Shown piece by piece: positions 35,467-43,814 of a stretch of 64,000 nt of DNA (the stretch's first letter is position 1; every line of letters begins with the position of its first letter). The translations under genes were made by a program, and so were the position numbers. The notes under the pieces are model-generated. The model did no database searches. It worked only from the letters and a program-made list of their open reading frames with translations, and was not told the origin of the DNA. Origin of the DNA: Candidatus Melainabacteria bacterium. GTDB lineage: Bacteria; Cyanobacteriota; Vampirovibrionia; Obscuribacterales; Obscuribacteraceae. The stretch is from the NCBI GenBank assembly GCA_003963305.1, contig RXJR01000010.1:147832-211831 (forward strand). The letters run 5' to 3'.

Positions 35467-35516
35467 AGGAACGCAAGCGTTCCTCTGCGCAACCACCTCC
35501 AGGGCAGGGAGTGGTT
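35467..35516 (-). promoter_or_regulatory. Two stem-loops before the S41 protease gene
   Basis: AGGAACGC-AA-GCGTTCCT (35467-35484) is a perfect 8-bp stem. AACCACcTCC with GGAGTGGTT (35491-35516) is a stem with one bulge that touches the stop of the upstream gene. Confidence 0.6.
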
Positions 35517-36606
35517 ACCGACGGGGAATCAGTTTCCCGATTGACTGCATCAGCTTGTCGTGCTGAGCAGAGGTGATCGACTTGTTCGGATCGAAGAACA
35601 GAGTCTCGCGATTGAACACGTCTTGCACCGCCGCCAAATCAAGGCCGGCACGCCTGCTAAGCGACGCTAGGGTCTGGGTCGTGTCTTTACCCAGGACATC
35701 GAGGTTGTCGCGAAGCGCGTAGAAGATGCGCCGGTAATGTTCGAGCGTGAACTTGTCGCCGGCCGACTGGATCACTTCATCCAGAACCTGCCAGGTGCGC
35801 TCATTCTTCGTGAGCAGACGCTTGCGCGTCAGGCGAAGGAAGGCCAGCCACCCCAGCGCCACCACCATCGGTATCGCGAAGGGAATGCTGCCGTAAACGG
35901 CCAGCCGAGCAGCAGGCGCTTTGGGACTGAGCTTGGCGCTCAAGTCTCCCTCGAGAATCTGCGTCTGGTTCTGCGTGGCGGCGCGAGTGATGCCGACAAT
36001 CATCTCCTTCGTGCTGGCGGTGCGCCAGTCGGGCTGACCATCGGGCAAAGTGGAGACGGCATAGTTGAAGTCGGCCGAGATGCCCACCTGGGTCTTGGTG
36101 GTGGTCACGTAGGTGGTGACGAAGAACTCCACCACCACCATCTTCTTGCCGTCGGCGCGGATGTACTCCTTGACCGAAGCCGGCACGAGCGGCTCGACAT
36201 CGGAGGGCTTATCGGTGAGCACGTTCATCTTCAGGCCAGACAGCTCGAGCTGCGGCCATTCGAGACGAGCGGGCGGCACAGGCATGGCCTTGTCACCGCT
36301 TGCCACAGGCGCAGTCGGCACCACAGACGGTGTGGTGTCGAGAGGTCCCTTGTCGTGCTCGGCCTTGTACTGGGTCTCAGACTCCAGGATGAAAACGATG
36401 CGCACCGGAATGCTGTCGCCGATCTGGTAGGCGGCGACGAGCGGTGTGCCGATATTGATGTCGATGCGACCATCTTCGATGGTCGAGTGCACCGGAGCAC
36501 CGGGCTCCGGGAGGTTGGCGGCTGCCTCGTCGGCGTGTGCAGGCACAGCCGAAAGCGAGAGCATGGTCGCCAACAGAAGCGCCGGGTAGTTCAGATAGTG
36601 TTTCAT
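35515..36606 (-). CDS. MxaA-like membrane protein of the MoxR/VWA operon
   Basis: A 363-aa protein: signal peptide (LLLATMLSLSAVPAHA), an extracytoplasmic beta-rich domain of about 210 residues (including VRIVFILESETQY and MVVVEFFVTTYVTTTKTQVG), one TM helix (IPFAIPMVVALGWLAFLRL) and a cytoplasmic helical tail (about residues 280-363). This layout and the position right after a DUF58 gene match MxaA/BatD-like proteins. MxaA is needed to load calcium into methanol dehydrogenase. Sequence identity was not testable here. The Shine-Dalgarno GAGGAG is nine bases before the ATG and overlaps the DUF58 stop region. Confidence 0.6.
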   Translation of the reverse strand: MKHYLNYPALLLATMLSLSAVPAHADEAAANLPEPGAPVHSTIEDGRIDINIGTPLVAAYQIGDSIPVRIVFILESETQYKAEHDKGPLDTTPSVVPTAPVASGDKAMPVPPARLEWPQLELSGLKMNVLTDKPSDVEPLVPASVKEYIRADGKKMVVVEFFVTTYVTTTKTQVGISADFNYAVSTLPDGQPDWRTASTKEMIVGITRAATQNQTQILEGDLSAKLSPKAPAARLAVYGSIPFAIPMVVALGWLAFLRLTRKRLLTKNERTWQVLDEVIQSAGDKFTLEHYRRIFYALRDNLDVLGKDTTQTLASLSRRAGLDLAAVQDVFNRETLFFDPNKSITSAQHDKLMQSIGKLIPRR

Positions 36607-36617
36607 GAGAACTCTCC

Positions 36618-37682
36618 TCAGGAGCGCAGTTTGCTGGCGAGCATGGCGAGCAAGTCCTGGACAGCTCTGTCCGACTCGTCCGTGCTCACGATGACCGGGT
36701 TGACCCCGCATTCTTGCAGGCGTTCGAGGATGTGCTCCTCGTGACGCTGCCAGTTTTCAGCGTATTCTCTGGCTGTGGTGACGGAACCGAAAAGCCGCCG
36801 CAACTGCTTCAGATACCAGCGCGGCGAGTTGTCCGGAGCGACCCAGAATGACCTGGTCTCGCCGCGGAAATCTTCGAGCGTGTAACTCATGCCGGGCCAG
36901 GGAGCCTTCGGCAACTCACGCTCACGCCTGTCTTGAACGAAGACGCAGATGGTGTCGTGGCGGATGCCCGCGAGGCGCAGGGCTTCCCAATCGTCTTCGT
37001 TCATGTTGGCGAAGTCGGTGACAACCAGAAGCACGCTGTGGGTGCGCGAAGGCACCGTCTGCAGTGCAAGAGCGAGCCCACCTTCCTGAGAGGCAGCCTC
37101 GGAAACTTCCTGCTCGCGACCGAGCAGCCTGGCAGACCAGGAGCCGGAAGACTCAACTTCGATGAAGTCGCGGTCTTCGACGGCGCGCACAAGGGCCGGG
37201 GTGAGCAAACGAGCGGCGTTCTGCAGCTTGAACAGAGAGACCGGCTTGTGGGTGTAAGTGACGAACGACGCCTGGTCGTTGAACTTCCTGGCAGAGAAGA
37301 TGCCGCTGCCGGCGCAGGCCGCAGCCAGAATGCTTTTCAGCGTGCCCTTGGTGCCCATGTTCATCGACTTATTGACGTCGAGAAGCACGTGCATGCGGAT
37401 GATGCGCGGACTCTTGTAAGTCTGCACGATCATCTGCTGGTCACCCGACTCGTCTTCCGGCTCAGCCGCAGTGGCGTTGTAGTCGATGCGACGCGGGTCG
37501 TCACCATCGGCGGGGTCATAGATCTTCTGCCCAAAGTATTGGATACCAACACCCTTGCGCTTGCTCTTGCGCAGACTCGGTGAGGTGAACACATCGCCGG
37601 AGGGCCAGCGAACATTGACGCCTTTGCCGTCAAGCATGCGCTTGATCTGCAAGACGACTTCCATGGAATCTTCTGGTAGCAT
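36618..37682 (-). CDS. DUF58 protein (MxaS-like)
   Basis: A 354-aa cytoplasmic protein. The N-terminal part has the SLRKSKRKGVGIQYFGQKIY block that replaces the usual DUF58 box. The central von Willebrand-like fold has RIIRMHVLLDVNKSMNMG, a variant of the MIDAS DxSxS (here DVNKS), and VLLVVTDFANMNEDDWEAL. These proteins act with MoxR ATPases. GGAG lies six to seven bases before the ATG at 37682; MEVVLQ, six codons later, is another possible start. Eleven bases separate its stop from the next start. Confidence 0.78.
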   Translation of the reverse strand: MLPEDSMEVVLQIKRMLDGKGVNVRWPSGDVFTSPSLRKSKRKGVGIQYFGQKIYDPADGDDPRRIDYNATAAEPEDESGDQQMIVQTYKSPRIIRMHVLLDVNKSMNMGTKGTLKSILAAACAGSGIFSARKFNDQASFVTYTHKPVSLFKLQNAARLLTPALVRAVEDRDFIEVESSGSWSARLLGREQEVSEAASQEGGLALALQTVPSRTHSVLLVVTDFANMNEDDWEALRLAGIRHDTICVFVQDRRERELPKAPWPGMSYTLEDFRGETRSFWVAPDNSPRWYLKQLRRLFGSVTTAREYAENWQRHEEHILERLQECGVNPVIVSTDESDRAVQDLLAMLASKLRS

Positions 37683-37754
37683 AGCGCTCTCCATCAGTTC
37701 AGCGGGTTGAAGTCAAACATTCGAATGCCAACTCCAACGCCGCTAACGGCTATG

Positions 37755-37789
37755 GAGGCGCGGTTCAAAATACAGGCGAACAGCGCCTC
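37755..37789 (-). promoter_or_regulatory. Stem-loop between MoxR and DUF58 genes
   Basis: GAGGCGC and GCGCCTC pair across 21 nt in the 119-base gap. It may separate the expression level of the two genes. Confidence 0.5.
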
Positions 37790-37801
37790 ACATTGGAGGG
37801 C

Positions 37802-39031
37802 TCACCCCTGGTACGCGGACCAGTCGGTGGTGTGATCCAGGTGAGTCAGAATCGCGTCGATGAAGTGGTCGACGGTGATCGGATTCTTGCCCGGCTTGTT
37901 GAGGCGCTCGACCACCTGCTCACGGGTGATCGAACCGTCGGTCGGGTAGGGGTTGATCTCCCACATGTTGTCGTCGGGCTTGCCGCCCTTGACCACACGC
38001 AGAGCCGCCTCGTCCTTCATGCGGATGCGATGACGGAAGACGGAGTGAGCAATCGCCTTGAGGTCTTCGGGCATGACGAAGTCACGCGACGAGACGCCGT
38101 CTTCGTCTTTGCCGAAGAGGAAAGCGCGCACCCGGCAGGCGTCCTGCAGGGACATGTTGGCGCGGGGCGAGATGCCCGACTCGACTGCATCGAGAATCGG
38201 GCGGATGGCCGGATTCTTGCGATAGAGGTCGATGAACTCGGGTGAGCCGGGGCGGGTGGCCCGCACCACCGACGCCGCGTACTCGATGAACGGTTCGGCG
38301 ACGCGCATGTTCTCGCGCACATACTGCCGCGTCTCGAGAATCTCGTCGAGCGTGATCACGGGCTTGATCTCGTCGAGAATCTCGCGCCGAGCCAGATGCG
38401 GGTTGCGCATCAGGTGCAGCTCGTCCTTGCGCGACGGATAGTCGTAGATGACCTTGTAGAGGAACCGGTCATGCTGCGCTTCCGGCAACGGGTTGGTGCC
38501 CTCCTGCTCGATCGGATTCTGCGTGCACATGAAGACGTTGACCTTGGGCAGGTAGCGGGTCGACTCTTCGGCGCTGAGGCTGGAGGCGGGCAGCTTGACG
38601 CGCCCTTCCGACATCGGCGAGAGCATCGCCGACTGGGTGTGCGTGGCGGCCCGGTTGATCTCGTCGCCGAGAATCCAGTTGGAATCGGCCATGTCGCCGA
38701 AGGCCGCCTTCCAGGAGCCGACCATCTGTCCCGTTGCCGGGTCGAGCTCCTTGTGGAAGTAGGCACTGCCGGTGATGTCCTTCGGCATCATATCGGAGGT
38801 GAACTGAATGACGGTGGACTTGCCGCGCATCAGGCGCGAAATCACTTCCACCGAGCGCGTCTTGGCAGTGCCGGGCACGCCTTCGGCGAGGAAGTGGCAG
38901 ATGCCGCCCTGAATCGCCGACGAGATCATGAGCTTGCCCACATAGGACATGCCGACCACGTACTTGTCGAACTCGGCGGTGACGGCGAGGCACTTGGCGC
39001 GGAGTTCCGCGGCACGATCTTTGTTAGACAT
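37802..39031 (-). CDS. moxR: MoxR-family AAA+ ATPase
   Basis: A 409-aa cytoplasmic ATPase. Walker A GVPGTAKTRSVE, Walker B NWILGDEINRA, sensor 1 FMCTQNPIEQEGTNPLPEAQ with DRFLYKV, and the C-terminal lid with RANMSLQDACRVRAFL are all in order. MoxR ATPases work with VWA and DUF58 proteins to mature or insert cofactors into target complexes. The ATG at 39031 has GGAAGG nine bases upstream; an ATG three codons earlier touches that Shine-Dalgarno and is less likely. The genes for two VWA partners lie immediately upstream and DUF58 downstream. Confidence 0.94.
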   Translation of the reverse strand: MSNKDRAAELRAKCLAVTAEFDKYVVGMSYVGKLMISSAIQGGICHFLAEGVPGTAKTRSVEVISRLMRGKSTVIQFTSDMMPKDITGSAYFHKELDPATGQMVGSWKAAFGDMADSNWILGDEINRAATHTQSAMLSPMSEGRVKLPASSLSAEESTRYLPKVNVFMCTQNPIEQEGTNPLPEAQHDRFLYKVIYDYPSRKDELHLMRNPHLARREILDEIKPVITLDEILETRQYVRENMRVAEPFIEYAASVVRATRPGSPEFIDLYRKNPAIRPILDAVESGISPRANMSLQDACRVRAFLFGKDEDGVSSRDFVMPEDLKAIAHSVFRHRIRMKDEAALRVVKGGKPDDNMWEINPYPTDGSITREQVVERLNKPGKNPITVDHFIDAILTHLDHTTDWSAYQG

Positions 39032-39045
39032 GATAGTCATCCTTC

Positions 39046-40257
39046 CTAATTTGTCCGACCATCGGACTTGCGGTTAAGGGAATCGATCGCGGTCCGAGCC
39101 GAGGCGGACCTGCCAAGCAGGTTGCCCAGGCTAAGATTCGAGACGCGGATCTTGGGCAGCAAAAGCTTCCAGCGGGGCAGTCCGCCACCGCCTGTAGTGA
39201 TGAAGATGAGCAACAGAATGTCGCCCAGAAGCAGCCAGGCACGCAGGTTCGAGTGAGCCGGCAAAGCATGCAGGTCACCGGCATGCTGCGGGAAGCTGTA
39301 GTCGATGCTAACCGTGCCCGGCGGAGCGTAGATGAGCTGCGCCCCGGGAACGGCTGCCTGCATCTGCACGAGCACCTGCGGCTCGAGCTTGGTGGTGCCT
39401 TCATAGTACTTGCCGGTGCGACGTTTCGTCGTCTCGTCATAGAGAGGCACAGTCACGGGCGTGTTGCCGCCGAGCGCGACGATAAGCAGATGAATCCGCC
39501 TTTTGCCAAGCTCGCCGAGCATCTTCTTGAGCTCAGCCGGGTCGCCTGTGAAGCCGCCATCGGTAAAGAGGACGATGAAGCGCTCCTTGTCGGTGGGCTG
39601 ACCCAGCCGCCTGTGCACTTCACTCATCAAGTCGAACTGGGCAAGAGCGGCCTTGAAACCAGCCGTGTAGTCAGACCCGCCACCAGGCGCGGCCTTTATC
39701 TGCACGAACTTCTGGCGCATGACGTTGAAGGCGCCTTTGGGACTGAGATCGGTTGTGATGTCCCACATGTTGAAGCCTTCGCCCATGAGGGTCGTCAGTC
39801 CAGCCGCGTTGTCTTTGAGCTGAACCAGAAGCTGCGTCGTGTAGTACTTGGCGGCATCAAGTCGCGTGCCGTACTGAAACGACTTGTCGGGCATCGACTG
39901 CCCTTCGGGCGCCGGCAGGAACGGACGATAGTCTTCCGCCCCCATCGAGGGAGAGACGTCGTAGACAAACTCGACCTCGGTCGACCCGGCTGGCACCATA
40001 TCTGGTGCAGTCGAGACTTGAGGTCCAGCCAGAGCGATGACGAGAACGACCACGAAGCAGAGCCACTGCAGCCAGAGCGACTTTGTCTGGGCTGCGTTGC
40101 GAGGCGAGAACTGCTTGAGGAAGATGTGGTCGCCCCAGAGCTGGCGCGCCCCTTCCAGGGTGCGCAGGTTGTACCAGGCGAAAGCTCCGCCCAGCACAAG
40201 CACGATAGGAACCCACACCCAGAGCACGGTGGGGTCCATGAAACGGACGTTGAGCAT
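39046..40257 (-). CDS. VWA-domain membrane protein (MxaC/MxaL-like), copy 2
   Basis: A 403-aa protein: two N-terminal TM helices (VWVPIVLVLGGAFAWY; LCFVVVLVIALAGP), a von Willebrand A domain with an intact MIDAS (VYDVSPSMGAED, DxSxS; later Thr in DYTAGFKAAL; Asp in VLFTDGGFTGD) and a C-terminal TM (WLLLGDILLLIFITTG). Metal-dependent binding to partner proteins is expected. Fourteen bases separate it from the upstream gene, with GGGGG as Shine-Dalgarno. The 39993-40008 stretch inside it happens to be another GCACC-N6-GGTGC palindrome. Confidence 0.9.
   Translation of the reverse strand: MLNVRFMDPTVLWVWVPIVLVLGGAFAWYNLRTLEGARQLWGDHIFLKQFSPRNAAQTKSLWLQWLCFVVVLVIALAGPQVSTAPDMVPAGSTEVEFVYDVSPSMGAEDYRPFLPAPEGQSMPDKSFQYGTRLDAAKYYTTQLLVQLKDNAAGLTTLMGEGFNMWDITTDLSPKGAFNVMRQKFVQIKAAPGGGSDYTAGFKAALAQFDLMSEVHRRLGQPTDKERFIVLFTDGGFTGDPAELKKMLGELGKRRIHLLIVALGGNTPVTVPLYDETTKRRTGKYYEGTTKLEPQVLVQMQAAVPGAQLIYAPPGTVSIDYSFPQHAGDLHALPAHSNLRAWLLLGDILLLIFITTGGGGLPRWKLLLPKIRVSNLSLGNLLGRSASARTAIDSLNRKSDGRTN
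39053..39067 (-). promoter_or_regulatory. Leader stem before moxR, inside the end of the VWA gene
   Basis: GTCCGA-CCA-TCGGAC is a perfect 6-bp stem with a triloop. It overlaps the last codons of the VWA gene and stands just before the moxR Shine-Dalgarno. Confidence 0.5.
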
Positions 40258-40271
40258 GGCTGCCCCCGTGG

Positions 40272-40847
40272 TTAGAGTGCGTTGCGGTCCGCCTTGCCGG
40301 CCTGATTGCCTTTGGACGGATCTTGAGACTGCTTGTCGCCAGGCTGGCCGGGCTTACCTTTGCCCTTGCCCTCTTGCTGGGCCTGGTCCTGCTTCTGGTT
40401 GAAGAGGATCTCGAAGTCGATCTGGGTCACCTTGCGGTCGGCGCGCAGCTTAGCGAGCTGAGCAGGCGAGAGATCGACTTGCGAAAGGGCATATTCGGTG
40501 GTCAGCTTGAGCGCATCTTTGTATGCGATGATGGCCAGCTTGGCGTTGCCCATCTTGACGAAAGAGAGCGCTTTGAAGTGCTGAGCAAGCTCAGCCACTT
40601 CCAGAGACGCCGGCGGCGAGAAGCTGTCGGCGGTGCTCTTCTGGTCGACATAGCTGGCGAACGACTTGTCGAAGTAGTCGGCAGCGATGTCGTACTGAGT
40701 GGTCATGTAGGCAGCTCGACCGAGCATGTAGTACTGAACCTGGGTGGACTGCTTGTCCCACCAGGTCCAGCCGCACATGATGCCGATCGAGAAGACGATG
40801 AAACTCGTTATCACCCAGACACGGTGACTCGGTAGATACTTTCTCAT
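40272..40847 (-). CDS. MxaK-like membrane-anchored protein
   Basis: A 191-aa protein with one N-terminal TM helix (VWVITSFIVFSIGIMCGWTW) and an extracytoplasmic helical domain resembling a TPR pair (MLGRAAYMTTQYDIAADYF; LAELAQHFKALSFVKMGNAK-type pattern), ending in a Gln/Lys/Gly-rich tail (KGKGKPGQPGDKQSQDP). Its size and place between two VWA genes fit MxaK. The ATG at 40847 has GGAG six bases upstream; an ATG four codons earlier overlaps the TGA of the VWA gene, so translation is coupled either way. Confidence 0.6.
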   Translation of the reverse strand: MRKYLPSHRVWVITSFIVFSIGIMCGWTWWDKQSTQVQYYMLGRAAYMTTQYDIAADYFDKSFASYVDQKSTADSFSPPASLEVAELAQHFKALSFVKMGNAKLAIIAYKDALKLTTEYALSQVDLSPAQLAKLRADRKVTQIDFEILFNQKQDQAQQEGKGKGKPGQPGDKQSQDPSKGNQAGKADRNAL

Positions 40848-40858
40848 GGTCAACTCCA

Positions 40859-42013
40859 TCAGGGTACCCGCCCGGCTACGGTGACGCAGCCGAAGAACAG
40901 GAGTGCGAAGCCGATGGCGCCCAAGATGAAGGCGTAGTCGACATCGCGGTTGAGGTCGAGAGTCTCGTAGACTTCTTGAGCCTGTTCGAGCTCGTTGATC
41001 TTCTCCATCGCCGCCTTCATCTGACCAGGGTTGCTGGCTCTGAAGACGATGCCTGAAGTGGGGTCGGCTGCGTGCAGCTCGTCTGCGAACTTCTGCAAGT
41101 CGAGCTGGTTGCCTTCCTTCCATCCATCACCCAGTCCGATCACGTAGAACTTGATGTGCGCATCTTTGTAGCGCTGGATGAAGTCGGCTCGCTTTTGCGG
41201 GTCGATGGCGTCGAAGCCGTCGGTGTTCATGATCAGCACACGCGTCGAGTTGTCGGACGTGTTCTGCACGAAGTACTCGTAGGCTTTCTGCAAAGCGACG
41301 ACGAAGTTGGTGCCGCCGCTCGTGTTGGCTATCTGCGCGGTGCGCAAAGTGAGCACGATCTTGTCGTCGGTGAGAGGCGCCATCAGGTAGAGGTCATCGT
41401 CGAACCGCATCATGCAGAAACGGTCCGTATTGGACGGATCGTCAGTCATGCGGTTACGGATGAAGTAGCGAGTCGCCATCTGAGCCGCCTGCAGCCGGTT
41501 CATCGGCTTATTGGGGTCGACGGCAGTGGCGCCGGCTGGAGCCAGGAGCTTGTCGTTGGTGCCGCTGTCGATGATCAGCGAGGCCGGGTCTTTCGCCGCC
41601 CGTTGCTGATCTTCGGCGAGTTCTTTGGCACCGTCGTTGAGAATGGCGTCCATCGAGCCCGAGAAATCGTTGGCGACGCAGACGTTGCGCGTCTGCTTCA
41701 GATGTTGCACCGAGGCCTGAGGCACGACCGGACTCATCATAGCGAAGTCGATGTGAACGACGCAGAGGATGAGTGACGCATAGGCCGCAAGCGACAGTGT
41801 CGACCAGCTGCGCAAGCCTTTGTGCGGCGCGAGCGTCGAGTGTCGAATCGTCACCTGGCGATTTCCCCACAAAAGTGCGAGGTAAATCAGCACAGGAAGA
41901 AGAAAACCGAAGCCGGGGTGAAGCAGGTGCGGTTGCAGAAGCGCAGTCCAGTAGTCGTGGTACGCGTTTGCAACCAGCGTCCATGCACCACCCAGATAGT
42001 GGGTAATGTTCAT
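40859..42013 (-). CDS. VWA-domain membrane protein (MxaL/MxaC-like), copy 1
   Basis: First gene of the operon-like run. A 384-aa protein with two N-terminal TM helices (FLLPVLIYLALLW; LSLAAYASLILCVVHI), a VWA domain (VANDFSGSMDAIL gives the MIDAS DxSxS; RVLIMNTDGFDAIDP the distal Asp) and a C-terminal TM helix (FILGAIGFALLFFGCVTV). The domain should face the periplasm. The ATG at 42013 has AGGAG five bases upstream. The about 1.3-kb gene-free stretch upstream must carry the operon promoter. Confidence 0.9.
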   Translation of the reverse strand: MNITHYLGGAWTLVANAYHDYWTALLQPHLLHPGFGFLLPVLIYLALLWGNRQVTIRHSTLAPHKGLRSWSTLSLAAYASLILCVVHIDFAMMSPVVPQASVQHLKQTRNVCVANDFSGSMDAILNDGAKELAEDQQRAAKDPASLIIDSGTNDKLLAPAGATAVDPNKPMNRLQAAQMATRYFIRNRMTDDPSNTDRFCMMRFDDDLYLMAPLTDDKIVLTLRTAQIANTSGGTNFVVALQKAYEYFVQNTSDNSTRVLIMNTDGFDAIDPQKRADFIQRYKDAHIKFYVIGLGDGWKEGNQLDLQKFADELHAADPTSGIVFRASNPGQMKAAMEKINELEQAQEVYETLDLNRDVDYAFILGAIGFALLFFGCVTVAGRVP

Positions 42014-43339
42014 GTCCACTCCTATCCGCAGTCAAAAGCGTCGAGCCTGACCGCGTTTAGTTAGAGTTCATCAGAGTATGCCGGGCAGCGAAGCGGCCTG
42101 GCAGTGCGGATGCAAGCCAGCGTAGACGTCTGTTGAAGATGGGCCGACGACGTCTCGTACTGGGAAGTACTGTCAGGTTTGGCTTGTTATCTGGTCTTAT
42201 TGCGCCGAAGCGAGGTTTTGTTCCTGAGCAGAAAAAGAAGTTGATTTATAAACTAATAGTGAAGACTTCCAGTCCATAGATGCAATCAAATGCGTGTAAC
42301 GGATGTAAACAAGCGAGCAGATCAGCTTTTGAAGCTTTCACGAGCGAACGCGAGCTGTGCCATAGATAACCGTTAATGCCACCACATTTGATACCAACCA
42401 ATTTTTGCAAAAAAGATCGGACCAACCGATCAAGAGTCCTTAAAGCCCTGAAATACGTACACATTCAGCGATTCAGGGCAGTACAGTGCTAACCTCGCGT
42501 CAATCTAACGAAAACATTAAGAAAGGGAAGCCGAAGATCCTGTGCCTGACAACAACACAGGACACACCAGGCAACAGTTCATCATTCTTTACAACGTAAC
42601 GAGATTGTCATGATGCCTTAGAAGTGGCGCCAGGACATGTTTTCGGGAGCTGCGAATGCTCGCGCGAAGGACACTGATCAGACCTCACGATTTTGTCTTG
42701 TTGGGACAAACCACGAAAGCCATTTAGTGCTGATATGTATGCTGAATTTGAACAGGGGTGCATTGATTATGGCTGAAATCGGATGATTTTCAAGAGGCAG
42801 ATTAACGGCAACTCACTGCAGGTAGCTGCGTAAAAAAGACTGGAAGAGCAGAAGCTGAAAGGTTTCGCGCTAGTTTGCGCTGGTCTGCTTGAATAATTAA
42901 AATTCCCAGAATTAATAAATCCAGTTCAAGGGAAGCCCAAGTCAGCCGGGCAAAGTCGGTTCTTCAGGTGGCCCCCTGCATCTGGTCTGATCTGGTTTTT
43001 CGCACAGGAATGAATAACCAGATCCAAATTTATTTCTACTTTTTAGGCAAAACAGGGCAGTTTTACTTGCGGAAGCTGTCAAGAGATTGATAGAAATAGG
43101 AGCCCTATTCAAACAACACCTCGAGAAACCAAAGCAGCTTCCACGCTTCTTTTGCGCCACCTCAATTCTCAAGTTTCAGCAGAGTCAACTGCTGGGTGGC
43201 TTCTCGGGTCGACAAGGGACAGGCAATCCAAGCCGAGTCAAAACGCTCGGTGCAATCGACCACGAAGTGAGCGGTTCCATTGCCTGGGGAACGCAACGCT
43301 TGCTTCGCGCAATCGCTTTTTGATTGCGGAAAGGTAATT
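42014..43339. other. Long gene-free stretch between divergent operons
   Basis: About 1.3 kb with no convincing protein frame. AGACGTC (about 42124) pairs with GACGTCT (about 42150), followed by GTACT-GGGA-AGTAC at about 42158-42171, on the side of the MoxR/VWA operon. The middle (42,200-43,050) is AT-rich with no dyads that stand out. On the right, CGCAATC (43308-43314) pairs with GATTGCG (43322-43328) just before the Shine-Dalgarno GAAAGG of the next gene. It is long enough for a non-coding RNA or a binding array. Confidence 0.45.
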
Positions 43340-43690
43340 ATGTTCATCGATCTGCAGGACATCCGCGATGCACATCGGGCAGCCGACCCGGCTGCCTACG
43401 AGAAGGCCTACGACGAAGGGTACGTGAAGGCTTACAACCTGATCTTCCCGCTCTTCCTCGAGGCTGTTCGCAGCGGCATCAGGAGCGGAAAGTACGACGT
43501 GTCGAAGCTCGACGCGAAGACCTACCCGACGCTCGAGATCAAGAGCGCCGTCCTGCCGACGATCACGCTTCCGCAGGTGACCGGTCTGGCAGAAGCGATC
43601 ATGGTTGCACACGACCACGGTCGCGACGAAGCATGTGATGACGCCTTCGTGGACGCTGTTTCCACGGCAGTGTCAGAGCTCGACCGCTAG
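43340..43690 (+). CDS. Hypothetical protein, 116 aa
   Basis: An unrecognised soluble protein with an acidic helical start (FIDLQDIRDAHRAADPAAYE) and a central LDAKTYPTLEIKSAVLPTIT stretch. The ATG at 43340 has AAGG six to seven bases upstream; the open frame before it passes through the leader hairpin and is not expected to be translated. GC-rich third positions. First gene of a plus-strand group that includes an acyl-CoA dehydrogenase. Confidence 0.65.
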   Translation: MFIDLQDIRDAHRAADPAAYEKAYDEGYVKAYNLIFPLFLEAVRSGIRSGKYDVSKLDAKTYPTLEIKSAVLPTITLPQVTGLAEAIMVAHDHGRDEACDDAFVDAVSTAVSELDR

Positions 43691-43720
43691 TTTCAACGAA
43701 GAAACCAGCCAAGTTTTTTC

Positions 43721-43779
43721 CGGAGAGGCACATCCTCAGATGGTGCCTCTCCGCTGCAATTCCGCACCAGATACGGTGC
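43721..43779 (+). promoter_or_regulatory. Post-stop hairpin plus GCACC-N6-GGTGC leader element
   Basis: CGGAGAGGCAC (43721-43731) and GTGCCTCTCCG (43743-43753) form a perfect 11-bp stem. GCACC-AGATAC-GGTGC (43764-43779) follows, 35 bases before the acyl-CoA dehydrogenase start. Confidence 0.7.
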
Positions 43780-43814
43780 AACCATCTGTTCCGACGAGTA
43801 CAACTGGAGTAAAA

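Noticed and set aside
39993-40008. GCACC-N6-GGTGC palindrome inside the VWA gene.
   Set aside because: Lies in the middle of coding sequence and translates to ordinary residues (APDMVP); listed with the family but not called a regulatory site.
42246-42464. 72-codon minus-strand frame in the 1.3-kb gap.
   Set aside because: No ribosome-binding site or signal/TM pattern; composition is that of non-coding DNA.
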